Assembly (NCBI GenBank): GCA_947385085.1
Contig: CANDJN010000015.1
Span: 1-51,686, forward strand
DNA: 51,686 nucleotides
Direction of reading: 5' to 3'
DNA from: an uncultured Erysipelotrichaceae bacterium
GTDB lineage: Bacteria > Bacillota_I > Bacilli_A > Erysipelotrichales > Erysipelotrichaceae
The position numbers and the translations under genes are program-made. Below, piece by piece: positions 8,621-18,164 of this stretch. The notes under the pieces were generated by a model that ran no database searches, was not told where the DNA came from, and saw nothing but the letters and a program-made list of their open reading frames with translations. The stretch's first letter is position 1. Each line of letters starts with the position of its first letter.

Positions 8621-9797
8621 TTAGCTTCACCGTCTTTTCCGGTAATTTTGTTTCATTCATCTTCTGAATCGCTCGAACACAGCGTTTGATTTGCCGATTG
8701 ACATGGCGACACAAAAACAAGCCGGTACCAGTTGGCGTCTCTTGGCTGCGGCCGACTCGTCCGATGATCTGAATCAAGCTTGCCTCCTGAAACACCGCAT
8801 GATCACAATACAGCACTGCCACATCTACCCCGGGAATGGTGATGCCTCGCTCCAAAATGGTTGTGGTAAACAAGCAGTCATAGCGTCCTGCACGAAAATC
8901 GGAAATGATCTGTTCCTTTTCTGTACTCTTGGATGTGAACGCGCAACAGCGAATCAGCCAGCGAAACAAGTGTTGGATGCGATGGGCGTCCGCAATGGTC
9001 GGCACAAACACCAAAGCAGGAATTCCTGCTTTTTTGCGTTGTCTTAAAAAGCGTGCGCAATGCCATAGCTGAAACAATGGCAGCGTATGAATAATGCGCG
9101 GTACGACTAGAGGCTTGCCGTGAGGACGCTGAAACAATTCCACCATCGCCAGTTTCCCCTGTTTTACTTCATTTAACATCGTTTCATCGGGTGTTGCCGT
9201 CAAGTACAGTCGCTGTCCCTTACAGGCATGCGAGGCAATCGTTTCTAACAACGCATTACCGCGATAAGGAAAAGCGTCAATCTCATCCATGATCAATAAA
9301 TCAAACGTCTGCGGATAGCGATACAGCTGATGCATCGTACAGATGATTAGATCACCATCCACGACCTGTGTATGCCCTTCACAAACCGCGACCACATTGA
9401 TCATTGGAAATGCCTTGGCCAAGCGATCACGAATTTCCAGTACGACTTGACGGCGTGAAATCGCAAACCCGACCTTTTTTCCTTCGCGCAGTGATGCTTG
9501 AATGCTGTCCATCACCAGCTCTGTCTTTCCTGCCCCGCAAGCCGCATAAATCAATACATCCCTGCCTTGTCTGCGATAGTAAGCAATATCGGCAACGGCT
9601 CGCTGTTGCGATGGAGTAAGAGGATATTTCAGTTCATAGGAAGCAGCCACAACACGTGCAGAATACGCACCGGCCTTCGGAGGTTCATCCACATTCATGC
9701 GTCCAAACGCGATACATTTACGACAATAATAATTGTTATGAAATGGATCATAGGCAAACCACGCCGGATCATGATTGCCGCATCTTTGACATTTCAT
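8598..9797 (-). CDS. comFA: ComFA-like DNA-uptake helicase/translocase
   Basis: ComFA is an ATP-dependent DNA translocase needed to pull transforming DNA through ComEC. The 399-residue product starts with a four-Cys zinc finger (KCQRCGNHD and YYCRKCIAF), followed by Q-motif-like TPSQQRAVADI, Walker A AACGAGKTEL (about residue 85), the DEAD-type box LLIMDEIDAFPY, motif III YLTATPDE, and the C-terminal RecA fold with ERGITIPGVDV and QIIGRVGRS. The order matches superfamily 2 and ComFA. It is somewhat shorter than the B. subtilis protein. It heads a two-gene unit with comFC. Confidence 0.92.
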   Translation of the reverse strand: MKCQRCGNHDPAWFAYDPFHNNYYCRKCIAFGRMNVDEPPKAGAYSARVVAASYELKYPLTPSQQRAVADIAYYRRQGRDVLIYAACGAGKTELVMDSIQASLREGKKVGFAISRRQVVLEIRDRLAKAFPMINVVAVCEGHTQVVDGDLIICTMHQLYRYPQTFDLLIMDEIDAFPYRGNALLETIASHACKGQRLYLTATPDETMLNEVKQGKLAMVELFQRPHGKPLVVPRIIHTLPLFQLWHCARFLRQRKKAGIPALVFVPTIADAHRIQHLFRWLIRCCAFTSKSTEKEQIISDFRAGRYDCLFTTTILERGITIPGVDVAVLYCDHAVFQEASLIQIIGRVGRSQETPTGTGLFLCRHVNRQIKRCVRAIQKMNETKLPEKTVKLNEAMSVM

Positions 9798-9863
9798 TTA
9801 CATCCCTCCTATCTATATATACACGAAAAAAAGGGACATTCCAAAAATTTTTATCATTTTCAT

Positions 9864-9898
9864 AAAAAAAAAGAGCCGCACCTGATAAGTGTAGCTCT
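9864..9898 (-). terminator. Terminator of the ABC exporter operon
   Basis: On the minus strand AGAGC pairs with GCTCT, extended by CAC/GTG across one mismatch, and is followed by a T-rich run of nine or more. It starts 8 nt after the exporter stop codon. Confidence 0.85.
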
Positions 9899-9905
9899 CC
9901 ATTTA

Positions 9906-11795
9906 CTAATCCAGCTCCAACCCGCCGGTATAAAGCTGATAATACACCTGCTTTTCTGCCATAAGCTTTTCATGATTGCCGCGTTCGATAATGCGTCCGT
10001 GATCCATCACCATGATAACATCAGAATTGCGAATTGTCGATAAGCGATGCGCGATCACAAATACGGTTCGTCCTGCCATCAGCTTATCCATGCCATCCTG
10101 TACGATCTTCTCCGTTCGTGAATCGATCGAGCTCGTTGCCTCATCCAGAATCAACACCGGCGCATTGGCAAGGGCGGCTCGGGCAATCGACAACAGCTGC
10201 CGCTGTCCTTGAGAAAGACTGCCGCCATCGGAATGAATGACCGTCTGATAGCCGTGCTCCAGATGACGGATAAAGCCATGCGCATTCGCCAGCTTTGCGG
10301 CCGCAATCACCGCTTCCTCACTGGCATCACGGTTCCCATAGCGGATATTATCCATAATCGTACCTGAAAACAAATGCGTATCCTGTAAAACGATACCGAG
10401 GGAACGACGCAAATCCGCTTTCTTAATCAATTTAACATCGATGCCGTCATACGTAATGGAACCCTTCTGAATATCATAAAAGCGATTGATCAGATTGGTG
10501 ATCGTTGTCTTGCCGGCTCCGGTAGCGCCGACAAAGGCAACCTTTTGACCACGGTGCGCATACAGATTTATATCATATAAAATCTGTTTATCATCGCGAT
10601 AACCAAAATCCACATGGTCGAAAATAATATCACCAACCAATGGTACAAAGGTAATCGATCCATCGGTATGCGGATGCCGCCATGCCCATGAATCATCGCT
10701 TGATTCACTTTCCACCCATTTGCCATTGACTTCCTTCGCATGTGTCAGCGTCACCAGACCGTGATCCTCTTCCAGCGGTTCATCCATCAGCGCAAAGATT
10801 CGCTGGGCTCCGGCAGCTGCCATAATCACGGAGTTAAACTGCTGGGACACCTGTGTGATCGGATTGGTAAATGACTTATTTAATTGCAGGAAGGAAGCCA
10901 GCGCTCCTAATGTCAAACCATTTACGCCGTTGATTGCCAATACACCACCGGCAATTGCCGTAAACACGTAAGAAATATTTCCCAAATTACCCAACACCGG
11001 CATTAGAATATTCGCAAACTGATTGGCTTGATAGGCGCTTTCAAACAACATATCATTTACTTCATCAAACTCTTTTTTCACTGCTTCCTCATGGGTGAAT
11101 ACCTTTACGACCTTAGTTCCGCTCATCATTTCTTCAATATATCCGTTCACCTTGCCGAGATCCTTTTGTTGGCGATGAAAATAAACACTGCTTTTTGCGG
11201 TAATTTTACTCATGGCCTGTTTCATCACAAAAACCATAACCACCACGATCAAAGTAAGCGGCAAGCTTAATACGCACATTGACGCAAAAACACCAATGAT
11301 CGTAATCATAGAAGATACAAACTGCGGAAAGCTCTGGGAGATTACCTGGCGCAGTGTATCCGTATCGTTGGTATACACGGACATAATATCGCCGTGATAA
11401 TGCGTATCAAAATAGCGAATCGGCAGCTTTTCCATATGCGCAAACAAATCATCACGCACCCGCTTCATCGTTCCCTGCGATACTTCAATTAACAGCTTGT
11501 TACTGCCATAGTTCGCCGCCACCCCGCACAAAAACAGCACCGCCATTTTACCCAAGGTCTCAAGCAGCGTTTCAAAGGAAGGATTGGCTTGATTTAACAA
11601 GGGCAGGATATAATCATCAATTAAGCTTTTGATAAACAGTGAGCTTATCACCGTTGCCAGTGAGGAAATCACCAATAAGATCAATACGATGATACAGGTT
11701 CCTTTATAAGAATGAATTACATAGCCCATTAGCCGCTTTAACACCGCCAGAGACTGTTCATCCGCTTTCACCCTTACACTCGTTCTTCTAGGCAT
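9906..11795 (-). CDS. ABC exporter half-transporter, catalytic subunit (BmrD-like)
   Basis: I start this at the ATG at 11795 (MPRRTSVRVK) because AGGGAGGTGA lies 5 nt before it, giving 629 residues; an in-frame start 39 nt earlier has no RBS. A six-helix exporter domain (about 40-340) is followed by a nucleotide-binding domain with Walker A GATGAGKTT, signature SLSQGQRQ, Walker B VLILDEATSS with the catalytic Glu, and H-loop AHRLS. It overlaps the preceding half-transporter by 8 nt, so they almost certainly form a heterodimer. The NBD has an insert of about 40 residues before the FDHVDFGYRD strand. The substrate is unknown; MarR control points to drugs or toxic compounds. Confidence 0.92.
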   Translation of the reverse strand: MPRRTSVRVKADEQSLAVLKRLMGYVIHSYKGTCIIVLILLVISSLATVISSLFIKSLIDDYILPLLNQANPSFETLLETLGKMAVLFLCGVAANYGSNKLLIEVSQGTMKRVRDDLFAHMEKLPIRYFDTHYHGDIMSVYTNDTDTLRQVISQSFPQFVSSMITIIGVFASMCVLSLPLTLIVVVMVFVMKQAMSKITAKSSVYFHRQQKDLGKVNGYIEEMMSGTKVVKVFTHEEAVKKEFDEVNDMLFESAYQANQFANILMPVLGNLGNISYVFTAIAGGVLAINGVNGLTLGALASFLQLNKSFTNPITQVSQQFNSVIMAAAGAQRIFALMDEPLEEDHGLVTLTHAKEVNGKWVESESSDDSWAWRHPHTDGSITFVPLVGDIIFDHVDFGYRDDKQILYDINLYAHRGQKVAFVGATGAGKTTITNLINRFYDIQKGSITYDGIDVKLIKKADLRRSLGIVLQDTHLFSGTIMDNIRYGNRDASEEAVIAAAKLANAHGFIRHLEHGYQTVIHSDGGSLSQGQRQLLSIARAALANAPVLILDEATSSIDSRTEKIVQDGMDKLMAGRTVFVIAHRLSTIRNSDVIMVMDHGRIIERGNHEKLMAEKQVYYQLYTGGLELD

Positions 11796-13521
11796 GATCC
11801 TCACCTCCCTTAACCTGCGTATCATAGACTTCACGATATATCGTATTATTCCTTAATAATTCCTCATGCGTTCCAACACCTGCAATCTGACCATCATCCA
11901 TCACAACAATCATATCCGCATCCTCAATCGACGCAATTCGCTGCGATATGATAAATTTCGTCATATTGCCCAAATCTTCGCGGAATGCTTTGCGAATCAA
12001 ATAATCAGTACGCGTATCCACGGCACTGGTGGAATCATCCAGAATCAGAATTTTCGGCTGCTTTAACAATGCCCGCGCAATACACAGACGCTGTCTTTGT
12101 CCGCCTGACACATTACTGCCGCCCTGCTCGATATACGTATCATAGCCATCGGGAAACTGACGGATAAATTCATCCGCCTGCGCCATCTTACATGCCAAAA
12201 TCATCTCCTCGTCGCTTGCATCCGCCTTGCCCCAACGCAAATTATCCTTAATCGTACCGGAGAACAGTACATTGTTTTGTAAAACCATCGCAACGCTGTC
12301 GCGCAGTACCTTCAAATCATATTCCTTTACATTGTGATTGCCAATCAACAGCGCTCCGCTTGTTACATCGTATAAACGCGGCAGCAGCTGAACTAATGAG
12401 GATTTCCCACTGCCGGTGCCGCCTAAAATACCGATCGTTTGACCACTGGCAATATTCAAATGGATGTCACGCAAAGCGGCGTTTTCCGCATCCTTGCCAT
12501 AATCAAAATACACGTGGCTAAAAGTAATCGATCCATCCTTGACTTCCGTCAAAGGATGATCGGGATTCACAATGTCGCTTTTTTCCATCAACACCTCTTG
12601 GATTCGTTTCACTGAGGCAATCGACATCGACAGCATAACAAAGATCATCGATAACATCATCAACGACATTAAAATATTCATCGTGTACGTCATCATGCTC
12701 ATCAATTCTCCCGTTGTTAAACTACCGGAGACAATACGCTGGGCACCCAGCCATGAAATGGTGATGATGCATCCATACATCGCCAGTTGCATACTCGGTG
12801 AATTGAAAATCAAGATATTCTCTGCCTTTTTAAACATTTTATAAATTTGATAAGAAGCGCCGTGAAATTTTTCAATTTCATCCTCTTCCTTCACGTATGC
12901 CTTCACCACGCGCATATTGGTGATATTCTCCTGAACGCTGGCATTCAAATCATCATAGCGTTCAAAAACCTTTAAGAAAATCGGATGGGCAAAGCGCACC
13001 ACCAAGGTTAGTACAACGCCTAAAAACAGTGCCGCATATAAAAATACCTTGGCTAATTCCGCATTGATGATAAAGGTCATCGTCAACGCACAGATTAACG
13101 TCAACGGCGCTCGTACGCACATCCTAAGCACCATCTGATAAGCATTCTGCACATTGGTCACATCACTCATCATTCGCGTAATCAAACCGGCGGTAGAGAA
13201 ATGATCCACATTCTGAAAGGAAAAATCCTGAATGTTGGCAAACATCGCTTTACGCAGGTTACGGGCAACTCCCGCTGAAGCATAAGCCGCATTTTTACCT
13301 GACATCGCGCCGCAATACAACGATGCGAACGCCGCAACAACCATCAAAGCGCCATAGCGAACCACCGCTCCCAGATCACCTTGATTCACACCTTGATCAA
13401 TGATAAATGACATTAAAAACGGCAGACTGATTTCCAGCAGCACTTCGCCAACCATAAATAACGGCGCGGCGAAAGATGCTTTTTTAAATTCCTTAACTTC
13501 CTGTAATAATCGTTTGATCAT
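11788..13521 (-). CDS. ABC exporter half-transporter, degenerate-site subunit (BmrC-like)
   Basis: This 577-residue protein has a six-helix type IV exporter domain and an NBD with Walker A GGTGSGKSS and signature NVSGGQRQR. Its Walker B is ILILDDSTSAVD, where Asp replaces the catalytic Glu, and the switch region reads IISQRIAS with Gln instead of His. These substitutions mark the non-catalytic site of heterodimeric exporters such as TM287/288 and BmrCD. The partner encoded next has consensus residues. Its ATG overlaps the MarR stop codon as ATGA, so the regulator and both subunits are translationally linked. Confidence 0.92.
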   Translation of the reverse strand: MIKRLLQEVKEFKKASFAAPLFMVGEVLLEISLPFLMSFIIDQGVNQGDLGAVVRYGALMVVAAFASLYCGAMSGKNAAYASAGVARNLRKAMFANIQDFSFQNVDHFSTAGLITRMMSDVTNVQNAYQMVLRMCVRAPLTLICALTMTFIINAELAKVFLYAALFLGVVLTLVVRFAHPIFLKVFERYDDLNASVQENITNMRVVKAYVKEEDEIEKFHGASYQIYKMFKKAENILIFNSPSMQLAMYGCIITISWLGAQRIVSGSLTTGELMSMMTYTMNILMSLMMLSMIFVMLSMSIASVKRIQEVLMEKSDIVNPDHPLTEVKDGSITFSHVYFDYGKDAENAALRDIHLNIASGQTIGILGGTGSGKSSLVQLLPRLYDVTSGALLIGNHNVKEYDLKVLRDSVAMVLQNNVLFSGTIKDNLRWGKADASDEEMILACKMAQADEFIRQFPDGYDTYIEQGGSNVSGGQRQRLCIARALLKQPKILILDDSTSAVDTRTDYLIRKAFREDLGNMTKFIISQRIASIEDADMIVVMDDGQIAGVGTHEELLRNNTIYREVYDTQVKGGEDHA

Positions 13522-14015
13522 GAGTGTCCTCCTTCCTTATCTTCCTTTGCGATAGCTTTCTTATGATGAGCATCGCCTTCCTTCATTGCATCAAATGATT
13601 TCAGTATCCGCTCCAGCATATTATAAAGCTGTTGTTGCTCATGCTCATCCAAGCACGAAACTAATGCCGCATCATTTTCCGCAAATCGCTTGCGCAAAAT
13701 TTTATCCAAATCCCACGCCTTCTGCGTTACCTCAATGTTTTTCATGCGCGCATCCTTAACATCAATCTTGCGCTCAATCAGTCCCTTGGCTTCTAAACGA
13801 TTTAAGATGCCGGTAACGGTCGGATTGGAAATATCCATATCCTTTTCAATATTGCGCTGATTAATCGTTCTTCCTTCATCATGGGCGCGAAACAAATAGA
13901 TCAAAGTGAAGGTTTGGGTTGCGGTTAAATCATATTGCGCAAACATCGCATTCAACCTTGCCTGATTCATATAATAGATCTGTTTGATTAACAGTGCAGT
14001 TTTCCTCTGTTTCAT
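13518..14015 (-). CDS. MarR-family transcriptional regulator of the exporter operon
   Basis: I use the ATG at 14015 (MKQRKTALLIKQ), 5 nt after AAAGGAGG; an upstream TTG would contain the RBS itself. The 165-residue protein has the MarR winged helix: QTFTLIYLFRAH, the recognition-helix region MDISNPTVTGILNRLEAK, then a wing with KIDVKDARMKN. The tail is acidic and His-rich. MarR dimers usually repress adjacent efflux genes and release DNA on binding small phenolic or lipophilic ligands. It is the first gene of the exporter operon and has two matching sites at its promoter, so autorepression is the simplest reading. Confidence 0.93.
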   Translation of the reverse strand: MKQRKTALLIKQIYYMNQARLNAMFAQYDLTATQTFTLIYLFRAHDEGRTINQRNIEKDMDISNPTVTGILNRLEAKGLIERKIDVKDARMKNIEVTQKAWDLDKILRKRFAENDAALVSCLDEHEQQQLYNMLERILKSFDAMKEGDAHHKKAIAKEDKEGGHS

Positions 14016-14058
14016 CCAATCCTCCTTTATCAACCTGTCATAAAATGGCGTCCAATAA

Positions 14059-14120
14059 TATATAGCGTACTATATATTAGCGTGCTATATATATTTTAGC
14101 GATATTTTTATTTTTGTCAA
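14059..14120 (-). promoter_or_regulatory. Promoter with tandem MarR-type operators
   Basis: On the minus strand TTGACA (14115-14120) and TAAAAT (14093-14098) are 16 bp apart. Just downstream are two inverted-repeat sites sharing TAGCGT(A/G)CTATATAT, spaced 15 bp apart (14063 and 14078). The first reads TATATAG-CGTA-CTATATA. Together they cover the predicted start near 14086, which fits repression by the MarR protein encoded next. Confidence 0.8.
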
Positions 14121-14155
14121 CCGCTTATTAATTTAACCGCTTAGCTTGATCCAAC

Positions 14156-14179
14156 ATAAAAAAGGCTGATATACAGCCT
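14156..14179 (-). terminator. Terminator of the sugar transferase gene
   Basis: AGGCTG and CAGCCT form a 6-bp stem with a 5-nt loop, followed by six T on the minus strand. It lies about 35 nt past the stop codon. Confidence 0.8.
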
Positions 14180-14212
14180 CATACATGGATACTTATCATT
14201 TAAAGATCCATG

Positions 14213-15592
14213 TCACTCGTAATCTTCATCCACATTGGACACTTCTTCCTTATGTACCCCTTCAGTCGCATCCGCATTAAAGATTGTCTTCAAAGTCATC
14301 AAAGCAATTTTTATGTCGAATAACAGCGAATAGTTTTCCAGATACATGAGATCAAATACGAGCTTGTCATAGGGAGTGGTATTGTACTTGCCCATGACCT
14401 GCGCATAACCGGTAATACCTGCTTTGCCGGTAAGACGAAAGCGAAATTCCGGCATGGTTTTATAATATTTTTCGGCAATTTCCGGCCGCTCCGGGCGTGG
14501 TCCGATGAGTGACATATCGCCCTGAATGACATTGATAAGCTGCGGCAATTCATCCAATCGAAGTTTGCGGATGATTTTTCCTACATGGGTAATCCGATCA
14601 TCGTCCTTTTGCATGAGCACCGCTTTGCCATCTGCCTCCGCATTCTCTTTCATACTGCGGAATTTATAAATGCGGAATACTTTTCCACCTATGGTTAAAC
14701 GATCCTGCCGATAAAATACTGAACCGCCATCCTCACATTTAATCATCACCGCCACGATTAGCATAAGCGGGGAAAGCACCAATAGGATAACAAGGCTGAT
14801 CAGTAAATCAAAGAAGCGTTTGCATAATTCCTGTTCAAATGATAAGCCGCGGTTTTTCATCAAGTACAATGGAGTATCAAGCAGATTAATCATCATACTG
14901 CTTTCCAAAATCACATCATCGCTGGACGGCACCAAATACAAACGGACATTCTGCGCATAACATTCACGGATACATTGTTCTCTCAACGTCGGATTGACGC
15001 GGTCTAACGCCACCGCATCATACCCCTTGATCACGTCCTGAAAGCGAACCCCATCCGCAATCCGCACTACATCGCTGATGTGATATTTATCATAGCGCCG
15101 GTTCATTTTATCCAGCACGATGCTGGGCGTCTCTGCCTCATATAAAAACAATACCTCGCGTGCCTTGAATATTTTAAAATACAGCTTATTAGAAAAAAAG
15201 CACCATAAGAATACATATACAAATTGAACAAGGCTCATGATGAGCATCGCATTCATCTGCGGAAACGCACGCCACATCAATGAAATCACAAAATAATAAA
15301 TAATATTGATAAAGATAATGGAGATGAAATTAGAATAAATCATTTCCGTAATTCGATAATCACCTACTCGATAACCGCCGTTTAGCTGGGTAAAGGCCAT
15401 TAACAGACATCCATAAATTATGACTACCAGCCAGTGTCCTTTACGGAAAAATTCTGTCGCCGCCCCGGGTAATACCGGCTGGGAATACACTGAATACCAC
15501 GTATATGCAAAAACGGCAGTCAAGGCTGCCAAGTTGCAGAATCTTATTAATAACAGAATTGTTCGTTTAAAATTTATGATTTTATAGGACAT
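14213..15592 (-). CDS. Polyprenyl-phosphate sugar-1-phosphate transferase (WcaJ/WbaP-like)
   Basis: The ATG at 15592 follows AGGGTGA by 5 nt and gives 459 residues; an in-frame start 18 nt upstream lacks an RBS. Four hydrophobic segments fill residues 10-145, followed by a CoA-binding-like cytoplasmic region and then the catalytic domain. That domain begins with the re-entrant helix CKRFFDLLISLVILLVLSP and contains YRQDRLTIGG, YKFRSMKENAE, LRLDELPQL and SLIGPRPERPE. These enzymes start exopolysaccharide or glycan synthesis by moving a sugar-1-phosphate from a UDP-sugar to undecaprenyl phosphate. No glycosyltransferases or flippase lie next to it, so it stands alone here. Confidence 0.92.
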   Translation of the reverse strand: MSYKIINFKRTILLLIRFCNLAALTAVFAYTWYSVYSQPVLPGAATEFFRKGHWLVVIIYGCLLMAFTQLNGGYRVGDYRITEMIYSNFISIIFINIIYYFVISLMWRAFPQMNAMLIMSLVQFVYVFLWCFFSNKLYFKIFKAREVLFLYEAETPSIVLDKMNRRYDKYHISDVVRIADGVRFQDVIKGYDAVALDRVNPTLREQCIRECYAQNVRLYLVPSSDDVILESSMMINLLDTPLYLMKNRGLSFEQELCKRFFDLLISLVILLVLSPLMLIVAVMIKCEDGGSVFYRQDRLTIGGKVFRIYKFRSMKENAEADGKAVLMQKDDDRITHVGKIIRKLRLDELPQLINVIQGDMSLIGPRPERPEIAEKYYKTMPEFRFRLTGKAGITGYAQVMGKYNTTPYDKLVFDLMYLENYSLLFDIKIALMTLKTIFNADATEGVHKEEVSNVDEDYE

Positions 15593-15814
15593 GAATTTCA
15601 CCCTATTCATTATACTATAATTACAAAGTAAAAGAAAAGACAGACAACAATAAAGTAAAAAAATTTATCATAAATATGATATTCTCGTACTTGTGCTGCC
15701 TCATGAATAGGATGGCCTATTTCACATTTATTATGATTTTCACATATGATCATAACGAGCCTTTCTTTACAGAACGATGTGAGTTTGTTTTTGATATTAT
15801 TCCGAATTCCGTAA

Positions 15815-16071
15815 ACTAGTAATAAAGAATCCGGTGCAGGACGCTATGATATTCAGCTTACTCCGAAAAAGCAACATTTACCCTGCGTTATCATAGAATT
15901 AAAAGCCAAAAAAACGCTTCCATGAAGAAACTGCATCAGCTTGCACAGGATGCGCTGCGACAAATAGCGGACAAGCAATACGATACTGATTTAAAGGCAG
16001 ATGGAATCACAAGCATCATCAAATTCGGTGTCGCCTTTAGTGGTAAAAATGTCGCTGTGGTTAAAGATTGA
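15815..16071 (+). pseudogene. Remnant of a DUF1703-type PD-(D/E)XK nuclease-like protein
   Basis: Translation gives SNKESGAGRYDIQL, then CVIIELKAKK, and in the shifted frame MKKLHQLAQDALRQI, then IIKFGVAFSGKNVAVV, ending at TGA 16071. This matches the C-terminal PD-(D/E)XK-like domain of the AAA-ATPase/DUF1703 family as I know it: acidic YDI, then IELK. The two halves are in different frames, joined at a run of seven A (15908-15914) where eight would restore the frame. A stop precedes the fragment at 15812 and no ATPase part is recognisable upstream. It is the tail of a lost accessory gene. The rest of 15593-16241 shows no other gene. Confidence 0.75.
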
Positions 16072-16203
16072 TACTCAAGCGTACCATCACTCATAGCACA
16101 AAAAAACGAAAAGACAAATGATATGTTTTAAAGCCATATCGCTTTTGCCTTTTTATTTTCTCTTGTTAATCTTTCATTAGCCTTATCAACATAACTACAA
16201 GCT

Positions 16204-16230
16204 AAAAAAATGATCCTTACCGGATCATTT
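16204..16230 (-). terminator. Terminator of pta
   Basis: ATGATCC and GGATCAT pair around a 5-nt loop on the minus strand and are followed by a run of about seven T, roughly 12 nt after the pta stop codon. Confidence 0.85.
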
Positions 16231-16241
16231 TATGTATGAAT

Positions 16242-17213
16242 TTAAATATCCATGCCCTTCTGTGCTGCCGTCACGATTGCCATCTTATAGACTTCTTCTT
16301 CATTACAGCCGCGTGATAAATCATTGATCGGCGCATTCAAGCCTTGTAAAATCGGACCGATAGCCTCATAACCGCCTAAGCGTGCCGCGATTTTATAACC
16401 GATATTACCGGCGTCGATATTCGGGAAGATAAACGTATTGACATTACCCGCCACAGTAGAATGAGGTGCCTTCAACTTTGCGACCTCTTCCGATACGCAA
16501 CAGTCGAACTGCATTTCTCCATCCACCTCAAAATCAAGCGGCATACGCTTCAAGCGCTCGCTTGCTTCCTGTACCTTGGCAACGCTTTCACCTTTGGCAG
16601 AACCGCAGGTAGAATAGGATAATAAACCAACTTTCGGTTCAATACCGAATTGGCGCACTGTGCTGGCCGTCTGTAATGTAATCTCAACCAATTCATCCGT
16701 ATTGGGATTGATATTAATCGAACAGTCACCCATTACCAGCTGGTTTTCATCCTTTAACAAAATAAAACAGCTGGAAACCAGAGAATGTCCCGGACGTGCT
16801 TTAATCAGCTGTAATGCCGGTCTTACTGTATCGGCTGTAGAATAAGTCGCTCCACCCAACAGACCATCCGCAAAACCCATTTGAACAAGCATTGTTCCAA
16901 AGTAGTTCGTCTGTAATAATAATTTATGGCATGTTTCCGCATCCATTTTTCCTTTGCGCAATTCTACCATTTTTATAACCATTTCGTTCATGTTTTTATA
17001 TTCATGCGGATCCAGCGTTTCAATACCGTCCACAGAGAGTCCACTCGCCTTGGCACAGCCGTAAATTTCAGCGCGATTTCCCAACAATACGGGATTTAAA
17101 ATTCCTTCCTCATGTAAGCGGACCGCTGCCTTTAATACCCGGGGATCACTGCCTTCCGTAAAAACGATACGAATGCCCTTTCCTTTGATTTTACCAATCA
17201 GACTTGAAATCAT
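16242..17213 (-). CDS. pta: Phosphate acetyltransferase
   Basis: This enzyme interconverts acetyl-CoA plus phosphate and acetyl phosphate plus CoA, feeding acetate kinase for ATP in fermenters. The 323-residue protein has the short single-domain form found in Bacillota. It starts near IRIVFTEGSDPRVLKAA and shows DGLLGGATYSTADTVRPAL (about residue 130), SSCFILL, DCSININPNTDELVEI, the GLLSYSTCGSAKG loop and the C-terminal FIFPNIDAGNIGYKIAARL. No ackA is adjacent. Upstream on the minus strand there is a TATAAT at 17243-17248, with a TTGACA about 60 bp further out that is too far away to pair with it. Confidence 0.95.
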   Translation of the reverse strand: MISSLIGKIKGKGIRIVFTEGSDPRVLKAAVRLHEEGILNPVLLGNRAEIYGCAKASGLSVDGIETLDPHEYKNMNEMVIKMVELRKGKMDAETCHKLLLQTNYFGTMLVQMGFADGLLGGATYSTADTVRPALQLIKARPGHSLVSSCFILLKDENQLVMGDCSININPNTDELVEITLQTASTVRQFGIEPKVGLLSYSTCGSAKGESVAKVQEASERLKRMPLDFEVDGEMQFDCCVSEEVAKLKAPHSTVAGNVNTFIFPNIDAGNIGYKIAARLGGYEAIGPILQGLNAPINDLSRGCNEEEVYKMAIVTAAQKGMDI

Positions 17214-17497
17214 ATCTTGCTAATCCTCGCTTTCCAGATCATATTATACACCCAAATCCATATCCAAGAAAAGGAATTTATAGTCAGTACAAAGAAAATT
17301 TTGTCAACAATTCTTTATTATTGGCTTGCATACTTTTTTTGCTTTTTCCATTCTTGACCGAGCTCTTTCTTTGATAAATTCGTGAATTTTGTTGACAAGG
17401 GATGCTCTGCTCGCCTTTAGATTTATACGAAGTACACCGGCCTAAGTTTCTACAAATGCTATCACTGTGCGCAGTTGTGATGATTATACTGATTCGC

Positions 17498-18018
17498 TTA
17501 ACAAAAGAGAGACCTAATATCTACATCATAGTTATTTTCAATCAAGATGTAGTTACATTCATATTGTTTGCACATACGGAGATTTTCCGTATTATCTTTA
17601 AGGACTGATGCTAAAGTACACCATGAATCATCCCCTCTGTTTTCAATCATCCTTGCATATTTCTTAACGTCAGAGAAATGCGTCTTGATATATTGCTAGC
17701 TCATAATAAGACAAACATATTGTATTTCTTTCAAGTAGTCCTGCGTAAAATCTTTCTTCCAATCAAATGGAATATACGAACCTTCTATCACAAGGTTCTG
17801 CCGGTTCTCTATTGCGGTCTTTACCATCTCGCGAACAATCGGCCAAAGATAATCAACCAATTCTTTATCATCCTCTGCCGTTAACTGAGTGTTTCCGCTC
17901 CTTATAAGTCCCATCTTTAGATGGTCGATTGACAAGTAGGGAAAGTGATATTTCTCCAATTTTTTTGCGCCAATAGCGTTTTGCCGGTATGTGTTGCCCC
18001 TGATATTAAAACAATCAT
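17498..18018 (-). pseudogene. Broken P-loop kinase (adenylate-kinase/AAA-like NTPase)
   Basis: AGGAGG precedes an ATG at 18018 that begins MIVLISGATHTGKTLLAQK, a clear Walker A. The frame is then lost at a run of seven A (17966-17960 on the minus strand); eight would restore it. It resumes as LEKYHFPYLSIDHLKMG, through NLVIEGSYIPFDW, until a TAG at 17698. Beyond the TAG the same frame still reads like protein (YIKTHFSDVKKYA, then CNYILIENNYD) to TAA at 17500. So a kinase of about 173 residues carries one frameshift and one nonsense mutation. The family resembles small P-loop kinases acting on metabolites or antibiotics; the exact role is unknown. The 284 nt between it and pta hold only pta promoter-like sequence. 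Confidence 0.8.
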
Positions 18019-18164
18019 TTTTATATTCCTCCTAGAATTAACGCTACAAACATAATACTATAATTGCACTTATATTATTATCCTGTCTCCATTATATTTC
18101 ACTGATAAAAAATCGCAAAATCCTTATAGCAATTTCCATTGCTTTATATTATAATATCGGTATT

